From Acetobacteraceae bacterium (lineage in GTDB: Bacteria > Pseudomonadota > Alphaproteobacteria > Acetobacterales > Acetobacteraceae), in the NCBI GenBank assembly GCA_031291725.1, contig JARLIM010000017.1:143785-207784 (forward strand): a stretch of DNA of 64,000 bases, in the 5' to 3' direction. Numbering within the stretch: position 1 is the first letter of the stretch; each line of letters starts with the position of its first letter. The position numbers and the translations under genes are program-made. The notes under the pieces were generated by a model. That model was not told the origin of the DNA. It saw nothing but the letters and a program-made list of their open reading frames with translations, and searched no databases. Of this stretch, positions 9,825 through 17,365 are shown piece by piece.

Positions 9825-10230
9825 GCGCAGCCGCCCTCGGGCTCGCTGCGAGCCGGGTTCTGAGTGTCTGGATGACAATCGCAGTGTCCACCGGTTTCAG
9901 AAATACCCCGGCAATGCCCATCTCGTGCAGCCCAACGGCACCGATCAGCACATCGCCGGCGCTGCTGACGATATAGCAGGGAATTGTGCTGGCGTTGGCG
10001 TGCAGCCGCTCGGCAATGGTGATGCCGCCATCGCTGGTGTCGAGGATGAGTTCCGCCAAAATCGCGTCCGGCTTGATCCGCCGCGCCGTCCGCTCTCCCT
10101 CATGGGCCGTCGCCGCTTCACCGACGGAGAACCCTGCGGCTTCCAGCGCCAAGCGGAGGACCGCTCTTGCGTGCGGGTCGGTATCGACGAGCAGGATGGT
10201 GCGACGTTGGTCGCCGAGGCCGATATTCAT
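9817..10230 (-). CDS. Stand-alone receiver-domain protein with Glu at the phospho-acceptor position
   Basis: A 137-residue CheY-like protein with no output domain. The fold signature is intact: ILLVDTDPHARAVLRLAL for the acidic pocket, VSSAG for the conserved Ser/Thr, and FLKPVD for the Lys. The usual phospho-acceptor Asp is replaced by Glu60 in PDAILAELIL, and the following proline is missing. Asp-to-Glu at this site often mimics the phosphorylated state. It is embedded between hoxW (4-nt overlap) and hypA (8-nt overlap), so it is made with the hydrogenase. Its role is unknown; regulation or assembly of the enzyme is inference from position only. Confidence 0.85.
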   Translation of the reverse strand: MNIGLGDQRRTILLVDTDPHARAVLRLALEAAGFSVGEAATAHEGERTARRIKPDAILAELILDTSDGGITIAERLHANASTIPCYIVSSAGDVLIGAVGLHEMGIAGVFLKPVDTAIVIQTLRTRLAASPRAAAHA

Positions 10231-10709
10231 GACAGCACCTTGGCGTGCAAACTGCCGATGCGATCGGTGAGCATGGCCACGGCGTCCTGCAGATTATCGG
10301 CAGCCTGCGGCGTCAGCGCCTCGATGAACTCGAACGCGTAGCCGCGTATCGCCAGCAGGAAGGCCTTGGGCGATGCGCCGTAATATTGCCGAGCAATGGC
10401 CAAAATCGCCTCGGGACGCGCGAGGTGGCTGGTGAACTCGATACGCGGAGCGGGCCAGACCTCATGCACCGCAAAGGGCGCGTCTCCGGTTTTGGCGGCA
10501 TCGACGAACCACACGATATCATGCGCGGCCACGTCCATCGCATCTTCGATGTTGAGTTGATACGTGTCCAACGCCGTCAGGTTGGGCCATCCCAGCCGTT
10601 CCATCTCGGCCACCAAAGCGGGGCCCAATCCGTCATCTTGGCGGCCGGGATTGCCGTAGCCGAGCACGAGAACCCGTGGCGGCGGCGGGTCGGGACTGCG
10701 CGCGGTCAT
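10227..10709 (-). CDS. hoxW: Hydrogenase large-subunit maturation endopeptidase
   Basis: A 160-residue protease of the HyaD/HybD/HoxW family, which removes the C-terminal tail of the nickel-loaded large subunit. The motif GYGNPGRQDDGLG near the N-terminus carries the nickel-sensing acidic residue; a second Asp lies in FVDAAKTGD and a His in FTSHLARPE. It overlaps hoxH by 4 nt, and HoxH carries the matching cleavable tail (DPCLSCATH plus 25 residues). Context therefore makes it the HoxH-specific protease. Confidence 0.93.
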   Translation of the reverse strand: MTARSPDPPPPRVLVLGYGNPGRQDDGLGPALVAEMERLGWPNLTALDTYQLNIEDAMDVAAHDIVWFVDAAKTGDAPFAVHEVWPAPRIEFTSHLARPEAILAIARQYYGASPKAFLLAIRGYAFEFIEALTPQAADNLQDAVAMLTDRIGSLHAKVLS

Positions 10710-12157
10710 TGTTTCACCCGCGTGGCGATAACGGTGCCTTCGGCATCCTCAAGGGTGACGATCAACGGCATGTCGCCCAGCGCGTGCGTGGCGCAGGACA
10801 GGCAGGGGTCATAGGCGCGGATCGCCACTTCGATGTGGTTGAGCAACCCTTCGGTGATCTCATGGCCGGTCAGATCGTCGATGGCGACTTTCGTCACCGC
10901 GCGGTTCATCGCCTCGTTGTTATGGGTGGTGGAGACGATCAGATTGGCCGCCGTGACCTGATCATGCTCATCGACGACATAATGATGCAGCAATGTGCCG
11001 CGCGGTGCCTCAATGGCGGCGATGCCTTCTGGGCGATGCTGCCCGGTGAGCAGCAAATCACTGCCCTGCAAATCGTCATCAAACAGCAATTCGCGGATCT
11101 TTTCCGCGCAATGGATCATGCAGATCAGCCGCGCCCAGTGATAGGCGAGCGTCGCATGCACCAGCCCGCCATTGCCGCGCGCCATGAAATCCCGCCGTGC
11201 CGCCTCCGCCAAGGGGGTGTCGATGCGGCTGCAGCAATTCAATTGCGCCAGTGGACCCACCCGGTACCAGCCCGCTTCGCGCCCAAGGGAGCGGATATGG
11301 GGGAACTTCATATAGCTCCACGGCCGCACCTCCTCGATCAGCTGATCGCGATAGGCGCTGGCGGGCACGTTCTCGAAAATCGGCGTGCCCGCTGCATCGA
11401 CGGCCCGCAGCGTGCCGTCATAGAGATCCATCACGCCACCCGCGCCGGTGAGGCTCATGTAACTGGAGGGGAAGCTGGCAAAACGTTCGTGCAGCGCCTC
11501 GTGCGCATGAACGAAAGTCTTGTGCAGCTCCAGCGCGGCGCCGCACCATTGCACGATCCGATCGATATCGGCGCGCAGCGCATCGCGCGGCTCAACGGCC
11601 AGGTTCTGGTTTACCCCGCCAGGGATGCACAGCCTTGGGTGAATCCGCCTGCCGCCAGTGGCGGCAATCACCTGTTGGCCGAATTTGCGGATAAAGATCG
11701 CCCATTTGCCAATTTCGGGAAACGCCTCGATCACGCCGACGATGTTGCGCTGGGCCACCGGGGCCTCGAAGCCGAGCAGCAAATCGGGCGAAGCGAGATG
11801 GAAGAAGTTCACCGCGTTGGATTGCAACACCTGACCGTAATGCATCAGCCGCCGCATCTTGTCCGCCGTGGGCGTGACCCGATCCACGCCCGCGATGGCA
11901 TCCATGGCCTTGGCGGCACACAGATGGTGGCTGACCGGGCAGATGCCGCAAAGGCGTTGGACGATGACGGGCACCTCCCAATACATCCGCCCCTGAATGA
12001 AACGCTCGAAGCCTCGGAACTCCACAATGTGAAAGCGCGCCTGCTCAACCTCGCCCGCCTCATTGAGGCGGATCGTGACCTTACCGTGGCCTTCGACGCG
12101 GGTGACGGGGTCGATCACGATCTTGCGTGGACCCGGCGTGGTTTGCATCTCGCTCAT
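10706..12157 (-). CDS. hoxH: NAD-reducing hydrogenase large subunit HoxH, precursor with cleavable C-terminus
   Basis: A 483-residue [NiFe] large subunit of group 3d (bidirectional NAD-linked) type. The L1 motif RLCGICPVSHHLC and the C-terminal L2 motif DPCLSCATH supply the four cysteines of the nickel-iron centre. The protein continues 25 residues beyond the motif His (about 458), and this tail should be removed by HoxW after nickel insertion. The N-terminal VIDPVTRVEGHG is typical. The start ATGAG overlaps the hoxY stop. Hydrogen is split here and electrons pass to HoxY and then to HoxFU. Confidence 0.97.
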   Translation of the reverse strand: MSEMQTTPGPRKIVIDPVTRVEGHGKVTIRLNEAGEVEQARFHIVEFRGFERFIQGRMYWEVPVIVQRLCGICPVSHHLCAAKAMDAIAGVDRVTPTADKMRRLMHYGQVLQSNAVNFFHLASPDLLLGFEAPVAQRNIVGVIEAFPEIGKWAIFIRKFGQQVIAATGGRRIHPRLCIPGGVNQNLAVEPRDALRADIDRIVQWCGAALELHKTFVHAHEALHERFASFPSSYMSLTGAGGVMDLYDGTLRAVDAAGTPIFENVPASAYRDQLIEEVRPWSYMKFPHIRSLGREAGWYRVGPLAQLNCCSRIDTPLAEAARRDFMARGNGGLVHATLAYHWARLICMIHCAEKIRELLFDDDLQGSDLLLTGQHRPEGIAAIEAPRGTLLHHYVVDEHDQVTAANLIVSTTHNNEAMNRAVTKVAIDDLTGHEITEGLLNHIEVAIRAYDPCLSCATHALGDMPLIVTLEDAEGTVIATRVKQ

Positions 12158-12711
12158 TCGTATTTACACAAAACATAGGGCAGGGCCGGAATGTGACCGG
12201 TGAGCAACGCCTTCAACCCGCCCCAGATCGCATCGCCGGAGGGGGGGCATCCGGGCAGGAAATAGTCGATCTTCACCACCTCATGCGATGGATAAACCCG
12301 GTCCAGCAGCAGCGGCAGCTCCGCATCGTTGGGGATGACACCCGGCCCGTCGAGCGACAGACCGTCGAGATAGACGTGTTCCAGGCAGTCTCGGAGACTG
12401 ACGGTGTTGCGCATCGCCGGAACGCCGCCATTGATCGCGCAGGCACCGACCGCGATCAGCACCCGGCACTGTTTGCGGAATTCCTGCAATTGCTTGACGT
12501 TGTGTTCATTCGAGCAGCCACCTTCGACAAAACCGACATCAACCGGTTGATCAAACGTCTTTTTGTCGTCGAACGGCGAGACGTCCAACTCCACCAATTC
12601 GGCCAGTTCCAGGATGCGCTCGTCAATGTCGAGCAGCGACATGTGGCAACCGAAGCAGCCGGTCAGGGCAATGGTGGCAAGTCTGGGTTTGGGGGCGGTG
12701 AAGGCGTTCAT
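12154..12711 (-). CDS. hoxY: NAD-reducing hydrogenase small subunit HoxY
   Basis: A 185-residue small subunit, short because this class lacks the medial and distal clusters and has no Tat signal. The proximal 4Fe-4S ligands are seen in TGCFGCHMSLLD, VEGGCSNEHN, GACAINGG and FLPGCPPSGDA. It pairs with HoxH to form the cytoplasmic hydrogenase module. It overlaps hoxU and hoxH by 4 nt each. Confidence 0.97.
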   Translation of the reverse strand: MNAFTAPKPRLATIALTGCFGCHMSLLDIDERILELAELVELDVSPFDDKKTFDQPVDVGFVEGGCSNEHNVKQLQEFRKQCRVLIAVGACAINGGVPAMRNTVSLRDCLEHVYLDGLSLDGPGVIPNDAELPLLLDRVYPSHEVVKIDYFLPGCPPSGDAIWGGLKALLTGHIPALPYVLCKYE

Positions 12712-13430
12712 CTCGGCAGCCCCTTGCGCTTGGCTTCGATCTCGCTGCCGATGGGGGCCGTGTCGAACCGGCGTTCGCCATTGGGCACGCGGTAGCTGTC
12801 GCGCTTGATGACGATGCAGGCAACCGGGCAGACGCTGGCGGCTTTGTCGATGGCGGCCATCTGGGTTTCCCCCAGGCCGCCTTCGGCATCGACATTGAGC
12901 CGCATGGCGATGCCGCGCCCTTCGAAGCCGAAGATGGTTTTGCCGTCCTCCATGCGCGAGGCGCGGATGCAGCGTGAGCAGAGAATGCAGCGATCATGGT
13001 CGAGATAGATATCCGGGTGCGTGGCGTCGATCTTGCGCCCCGGCCATCGATAGGGCTGCAAGGGGGCCACCATGCCAAGCCGATAGCCCAGCGCCTGCAA
13101 CTCGCAATCGCCGCTGGCCACACAGTAGGGACAGGGGTGATTGCCCTCGACGAACAGCATCTCAATGAGCGCGCGCCGGTCTGCGGTGAGCAAAGGCGTG
13201 GCGTTTTCAATCACCATGCCGTGTGCGGCGGGGGTGACGCAGGCGGCGGCGTTGCGGCCATTGATCGTGCAGGTGCAGATGCGGCAATTGCCGGACGGCT
13301 CCAGATCAGGATGATGACACAAGCGCGGAATATAGATGCCCGCCGCATCGCAAGCTTCAATCACCGACTGCCCCTCAATGGCCTCGATCTCGACGCCGTC
13401 GACGGTGAGGCGAAAGGGTGTGGTGCCCAT
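12708..13430 (-). CDS. hoxU: NAD-reducing hydrogenase diaphorase subunit HoxU
   Basis: A 240-residue NuoG-N-terminal-like iron-sulfur protein joining the hydrogenase module to HoxF. It has an N-terminal plant-type 2Fe-2S site (CHHPD, GNCRICTCTING, CVTPA), a His/Cys-ligated 4Fe-4S site (EGNHPCPYCVASGDC) and a C-terminal ferredoxin-like cluster site (DRCILCSRC, VCPVAC). The ATG at 13430 has GGAG 7 nt upstream; a TTG two codons earlier is less likely. The gene begins 2 nt after the hoxF stop. Confidence 0.96.
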   Translation of the reverse strand: MGTTPFRLTVDGVEIEAIEGQSVIEACDAAGIYIPRLCHHPDLEPSGNCRICTCTINGRNAAACVTPAAHGMVIENATPLLTADRRALIEMLFVEGNHPCPYCVASGDCELQALGYRLGMVAPLQPYRWPGRKIDATHPDIYLDHDRCILCSRCIRASRMEDGKTIFGFEGRGIAMRLNVDAEGGLGETQMAAIDKAASVCPVACIVIKRDSYRVPNGERRFDTAPIGSEIEAKRKGLPR

Positions 13431-13432
13431 GT

Positions 13433-15211
13433 TCAAGCTCCTTCCGTCACCGGCGCGCGGCCTTGCACCTGAACTGCGTCACGCAGCGCGTCGTTCAGGT
13501 TGAGGCGTGGTGTGAACGCAGCCTCGGCAAGCCGTGCCTCATAGAGTTCCGGGAAGTTGCGCATGGTGGAGATGATCGGGTTGGGCGCGGACTGGCCCAG
13601 CCCGCACCGGCTCATCCGCATCACGGTCTGGCCGAGGGCGTCCATCTGCCGCATATCGGCCAATGTGGCCCGACCGCTGACGACCTTCTCCATCCCTTGC
13701 TTGAGCAGCGTGGTGCCAACCCGGCAGGGTGTGCACCAGCCACAGGATTCATCGACGAAGAAATCGGCGAATTGCAACGCGATATCGAGCACGTCACGCC
13801 CCGGCCCGAAGATCATCGTCGAGCCGCCGGTTGGCAGATCCTCATAGGCGATGCGGCGGCCAAAATCCTTGGCTGATAGCGCTTGACCGGATGGACCGCT
13901 GATTTGGACGCATTGCGCATCCGCACCGCCCACCATATCGAGCAATGCGTTCACCGTGGTGCCGAAGGGGACTTCGTACACGCCCGGATGACTGCAATCA
14001 CCGGCCACGCTCAGCAGTTTCGTGCCGGACGATTCCTTGGTGCCGAACCCGGTGAACCACGCCGCCCCTTTTTCCATGATGCGGGCGGCGCAGGCCAAGG
14101 TCTCCACATTGTCGATGGCGGTCGGCTGCCGCAGATAGCCGCGCTCGGTGGGAAATGGCGGGCGATCTCGCGGCGCGCCGCGCTTGCCCTCCAGGGATTC
14201 AAGCAGCGATGATTCCTCACCGCAGATATAGGCGCCTGCACCGAGTTGAATGCGGATATCGAAGTCAAACCCGTCGCGCCCGCAGATCCGCGTGCCGAGC
14301 AGTCCGCGCTGTCGACGGTCAGCCAGGACCGCCTGCAACGAGTCCCGCAAATAGGCGTATTCGCCCCGGAGATAGACCAGCCCTTGGCGCGATCCCAGCG
14401 CGTACCCCGCAACCGTCATGCCGTCGAATACCAGATCGGGGAATTCGGACAGCAGCAGCCGATCCTTGAACGTGCCGGGTTCACCCTCATCGGCATTGCA
14501 GACGATATAGTGATCTTGGCCGACCGCCCGCCGCGTCAGTCGCCATTTCATCCCGGTGGGAAATCCGGCGCCACCACGTCCGCGCAGCTTGGCATTGGTG
14601 ATCTCTTCGATCACCTGATCGGGCGTGAGCGCCAGTGCCGCGCTTATGCCGGCATCGCGCTCACGCGGCCCTGACAGCAGCGGTCCCGCGTGCACGAGGC
14701 CGGAGCGGATTGTCGCTTTTGGCAACGCCGTCGGCGCGCTATCTGCGCTCTCGCGCAGGGCTGCGACGATTGCCGGCACATCTTCCGGCGCGAGCGTCGT
14801 CAGGACGTGCTGACCGATCAGCGCCGCCGGTTCCTGATCGGCCATGCCGATATCGCTGGCCCATTCCAGGGTGAACGCCCCATCCGGTGACGTCTCGCCA
14901 AGCGTGAGGCCAAGCGCCTGCTCGAAGGCGCGCGCCACGTCCCGCGCCCCCTTGATGAATGAGATTGGCGTTTTGGACAGTCGGATCCGAATGCGCCCGC
15001 GAGGCTGGCGGTCGAGGAAGGCATAGAAGGACACGGCGTCCTCAATCTCGACGGGATGCATGCCCAGCCCCACCGCCATGGCGTGCACGGCTGCATCGTC
15101 GATATGGCCGAATTCGGCCTGGACCGCTGCGGCGACATCCAAAAGCCGCGTCCGGTCCGCGCCGACCGCCTGGATATAGCCAGCTATCACTGCAGAAGGC
15201 TCCGAACTCAT
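13433..15211 (-). CDS. hoxF: NAD-reducing hydrogenase NADH-binding diaphorase subunit HoxF
   Basis: A 592-residue fusion of a NuoE-like N-terminal domain and a NuoF-like C-terminal domain, which reduces NAD+ with electrons from hydrogen. The FMN/NADH sites are RGRGGAGFPTG, NADEGEPGTFKDR and GAGAYICGEESSLLESLEGKRG; the 4Fe-4S ligands are ESCGWCTPCRVG and SRCGLG. The NuoE-like part (about residues 1-190) contains no cysteine at all: positions that carry Cys in relatives are Ser79 (IRLSKTP) and Ser119 (EWASDIG). It therefore cannot hold the usual 2Fe-2S cluster. The ATG at 15211 is used; a GTG lies one codon upstream. First gene of the operon. Confidence 0.96.
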   Translation of the reverse strand: MSSEPSAVIAGYIQAVGADRTRLLDVAAAVQAEFGHIDDAAVHAMAVGLGMHPVEIEDAVSFYAFLDRQPRGRIRIRLSKTPISFIKGARDVARAFEQALGLTLGETSPDGAFTLEWASDIGMADQEPAALIGQHVLTTLAPEDVPAIVAALRESADSAPTALPKATIRSGLVHAGPLLSGPRERDAGISAALALTPDQVIEEITNAKLRGRGGAGFPTGMKWRLTRRAVGQDHYIVCNADEGEPGTFKDRLLLSEFPDLVFDGMTVAGYALGSRQGLVYLRGEYAYLRDSLQAVLADRRQRGLLGTRICGRDGFDFDIRIQLGAGAYICGEESSLLESLEGKRGAPRDRPPFPTERGYLRQPTAIDNVETLACAARIMEKGAAWFTGFGTKESSGTKLLSVAGDCSHPGVYEVPFGTTVNALLDMVGGADAQCVQISGPSGQALSAKDFGRRIAYEDLPTGGSTMIFGPGRDVLDIALQFADFFVDESCGWCTPCRVGTTLLKQGMEKVVSGRATLADMRQMDALGQTVMRMSRCGLGQSAPNPIISTMRNFPELYEARLAEAAFTPRLNLNDALRDAVQVQGRAPVTEGA

Positions 15212-15246
15212 CACCCCAGTCCCGGAAGTTTCAAGCCAGCACAGCG

Positions 15247-15276
15247 ATTATAGCCACATGAAGGGCAGACCGCCAG
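15247..15276 (-). promoter_or_regulatory. Possible sigma-70-type promoter of the hox-hyp operon
   Basis: Reading the minus strand, a perfect TATAAT (15247-15252) is preceded by CTGGCG at 18 bases, a weak -35. The distance to the hoxF start suits a short leader. No convincing sigma-54 (-24/-12) element was found between hoxF and the sox terminator. Called by eye. Confidence 0.4.
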
Positions 15277-15380
15277 GAACGGAAACACCCAAAGCGCGTT
15301 CGCAGTGCGGTCCCGGAGCCTGACGATCTGATCCTCGGGCGGTGACGGGATCTCGATGCATTGCGGGCTGGCAACGCATG

Positions 15381-15406
15381 TCGGCCAGATGTTTCCATCT
15401 GGCCGA
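15381..15406 (-). terminator. Hairpin terminator after soxXAK
   Basis: A perfect 11-bp stem (TCGGCCAGATG / CATCTGGCCGA) with a TTTC loop, 22 nt beyond the stop of soxK. It separates the sox genes from the hox promoter region. There is no clear T-tract on either strand. Confidence 0.65.
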
Positions 15407-15428
15407 AAGGTCGTGCACGAGCAGGCTG

Positions 15429-15731
15429 CTAGTGGAAGATGGCGGTGCGCCAGGAGGTCTTCTGCTCGTTGGCTTGGTCGATTGAGAGTTGGGCCTGCGA
15501 CCGTGCTTCGTCGGCCGCCGCTTTCGCTGCATCCCAATTTTCGGCGGCGAGCGCCTTCCGGGCAGCGGCCAAGTCAGCCTCGGTTGAAGTCCAGGCTGCC
15601 TTCGCGGCGACGGCCTGCGCCTCGGTCGTCTGTGCGGCGGCGAGGGCAGCTTCCGCCTCCGCCTGTGTGGCCGCCAGCGCGGGAAGGCTCAGCATCGCGA
15701 ACCCCGCCGCAAAAAAGAATGCACGCATCAT
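15429..15731 (-). CDS. soxK: SoxXA-binding protein SoxK-like small secreted protein
   Basis: A 100-residue protein with an N-terminal signal peptide (MMRAFFFAAGFAMLSLPALA) followed by an Ala/Glu/Lys-rich helical mature part with several Trp residues (KAAWTSTEADLAAARK, ENWDAAKAAAD). SoxK proteins of this form bind and stimulate the periplasmic SoxXA cytochrome. It overlaps soxA by 4 nt and is the last gene of the small sox operon. Assignment rests on position plus composition, since the family is poorly conserved. Confidence 0.7.
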   Translation of the reverse strand: MMRAFFFAAGFAMLSLPALAATQAEAEAALAAAQTTEAQAVAAKAAWTSTEADLAAARKALAAENWDAAKAAADEARSQAQLSIDQANEQKTSWRTAIFH

Positions 15732-16597
15732 GGACGAGTTCCCGGACCGGCAATGGCAATGCCGTTGCTCATGTAGGAGAGGAAATATTCAAGATCGCGA
15801 TAATCCTCGCCATTATCCTCCAGCGGCAACGAGCGGGTCTGCGCCGAGCAGCTGGAAATGCGGCGAATGGTGGTGCCCATGCTGCCCCAGTCGGAGCGGT
15901 AGATCGGCATCGCGGCCAGAATGCCCAGCGCCGGGGCGAGAATGTCGCCACGCATACGCTCACCCGCCGGGGAGACGTGGCATGAGGCACAGGACATGCC
16001 GAGCTGGCCTTTGCGCGCATAGAAGAATTCCTTGCCGCGTTCATAGGCGGCCAATGCGCGCGGGTCGTCTGGGATGGTGATGTCGAACGGCTTGCCGCGC
16101 GAGGATTCGGCCATCACGGCCGTCAGCGAGGCCATCATGCCGGTCATCCAATTGAGCGGCTTTTCGCCATTCTCGACGCGGCAGCGATTGATGGCACCTT
16201 CCAGCGTTTCAACCTGACCTGTGGCGGCGATGAAGCGCGGATAGGTCTGGCGGATGCCCTCGCCTTTATTGTCAAAGCAATCGGCGTAGGTCTTGCCATT
16301 GGCGAACGGCTTGTCCCACTCGGTGTGCCCTTCGTCGAGAGCTGGGTCATAGGGAGGAAATTCCATGATTTCCTTCCACTGCTTGCGCATCCCTTCGTTG
16401 ACCGCATAGGGGCCATTGGCGAAATCGTCCTTCGCGACTTTGGGAAATTTCGCGAAGAAGAAAGCCTGGAATGCCTTGCGGTCCGCTTCCGGGTTGGTCG
16501 CGTCGGCGGCCTTCACCGGCACGCTCGCCAGCAGCATCAGAGCGCAAACAACACTCACAGCGACTGAAAATCGGGTACGCTTATTGGCTTTGATCAT
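15728..16597 (-). CDS. soxA: L-cysteine S-thiosulfotransferase subunit SoxA, single CxxCH motif
   Basis: A periplasmic cytochrome that, with SoxX, attaches thiosulfate to the SoxY carrier cysteine. From the start at 16597 it has 289 residues with a signal peptide (about 1-30, ending VPVKA). One CxxCH heme site (CASCH) is present. The region of the first heme in diheme relatives has only isolated cysteines (YADCF, NRCR). A Cys in ISSCSAQTR is the likely active-site heme ligand. The ATG at 16597 puts the signal peptide at the very N-terminus; an ATG at 16639 is possible. soxYZ and soxB are absent from the window. Confidence 0.88.
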   Translation of the reverse strand: MIKANKRTRFSVAVSVVCALMLLASVPVKAADATNPEADRKAFQAFFFAKFPKVAKDDFANGPYAVNEGMRKQWKEIMEFPPYDPALDEGHTEWDKPFANGKTYADCFDNKGEGIRQTYPRFIAATGQVETLEGAINRCRVENGEKPLNWMTGMMASLTAVMAESSRGKPFDITIPDDPRALAAYERGKEFFYARKGQLGMSCASCHVSPAGERMRGDILAPALGILAAMPIYRSDWGSMGTTIRRISSCSAQTRSLPLEDNGEDYRDLEYFLSYMSNGIAIAGPGTRP

Positions 16598-16644
16598 GCG
16601 ATTTTCACCGTCACTCTGCGTGGGCATTTCGATAACCATGTCGA

Positions 16645-16983
16645 TTACAGCGTGTAGAGGAAGTCGATGATCTGCTCGATCTCGGCGCGGGTCAGGATGC
16701 GGTTGCGCCCAAACGGCGGCATGGGTGCGATCGGATTGCGCATCGGCTCGTCGGTCAGGATTTCCACCAGATCAGCACGATTGGGAAAACGCCGTTTCAT
16801 GTTCACCAACTCACGGCCAACGGTGCTCGGCACATCGCCGCCCTTGAGCGTGTGGCAGGCGAGGCAATTGCCCTTGGCGCGATCGAGCGCCAGATCTTGT
16901 CCAGCCTTGACGTCATCGGCACGGGCCGACAACGGCAGCGCTGCAAGGACAAGAGCAACGACGGCGAAGATAGGCTTTGTCAT
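16645..16983 (-). CDS. soxX: Sulfur-oxidising monoheme cytochrome SoxX
   Basis: A 112-residue secreted class I cytochrome c. Signal peptide MTKPIFAVVALVLAALPLSARA, heme-binding CLACH about 20 residues after it, and a distal Met candidate in PMPPFG. It partners SoxA in thiosulfate binding and electron transfer. The ATG at 16983 begins the signal peptide directly. It leads the soxX-soxA-soxK set, with about 50 nt between soxX and the chosen soxA start. Confidence 0.85.
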   Translation of the reverse strand: MTKPIFAVVALVLAALPLSARADDVKAGQDLALDRAKGNCLACHTLKGGDVPSTVGRELVNMKRRFPNRADLVEILTDEPMRNPIAPMPPFGRNRILTRAEIEQIIDFLYTL

Positions 16984-17208
16984 GTGCTGTACGAATCCAA
17001 AAGACTGACGGTGTTGGGGCCCGCCTACTCCCGCTGTTACGCGTAAATTCGCATATAGCATGATGAATCGACGATAGACAACAGGCGATGCGGTCGCTTC
17101 TGAGAGTTTATAACAGCGAAAGAGGTGCCTGAACGGCATAAAATCCAATCCTGAATTAAAATTCAGAATACGCAGATGGGTAGAGACTGATAAGGAGTAT
17201 CCTCTGTT

Positions 17209-17277
17209 ATGCTCTATATTTTCACGATGTTGCACGTGCTAATCGTCTTCGTATGGCGCTATCGCTTGGGATTTTGA
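17209..17277 (+). CDS. Possible 22-residue membrane peptide ORF in the soxX / cytochrome c intergenic region
   Basis: The 380-nt region between the divergent soxX and triheme cytochrome genes (16984-17365) is AT-richer than its surroundings and must hold both promoters. Within it an ATG preceded by AAGGAG (11-nt spacing) opens a 22-codon frame encoding a hydrophobic peptide (MLYIFTMLHVLIVFVW, then a basic tail). The hairpin CTGAAT-TAAA-ATTCAG (17151-17166) lies just upstream. It could be a leader peptide or chance; there is no other support. Confidence 0.25.
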   Translation: MLYIFTMLHVLIVFVWRYRLGF

Positions 17278-17365
17278 GAGAGCGCCTCTAAGAAGCAAGC
17301 TTGACTAGGTTCTTAAAAATCGTTCTCTTCGCAGGCAAAAGCGTATGTGGGTTGGAGTGTCGGTC

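Noticed and set aside
15215..15380. A sigma-54 promoter for the hox operon
   Set aside because: No TGGCAC-N5-TTGC-like element on the minus strand; the nearest look-alike has wrong spacing and bases.
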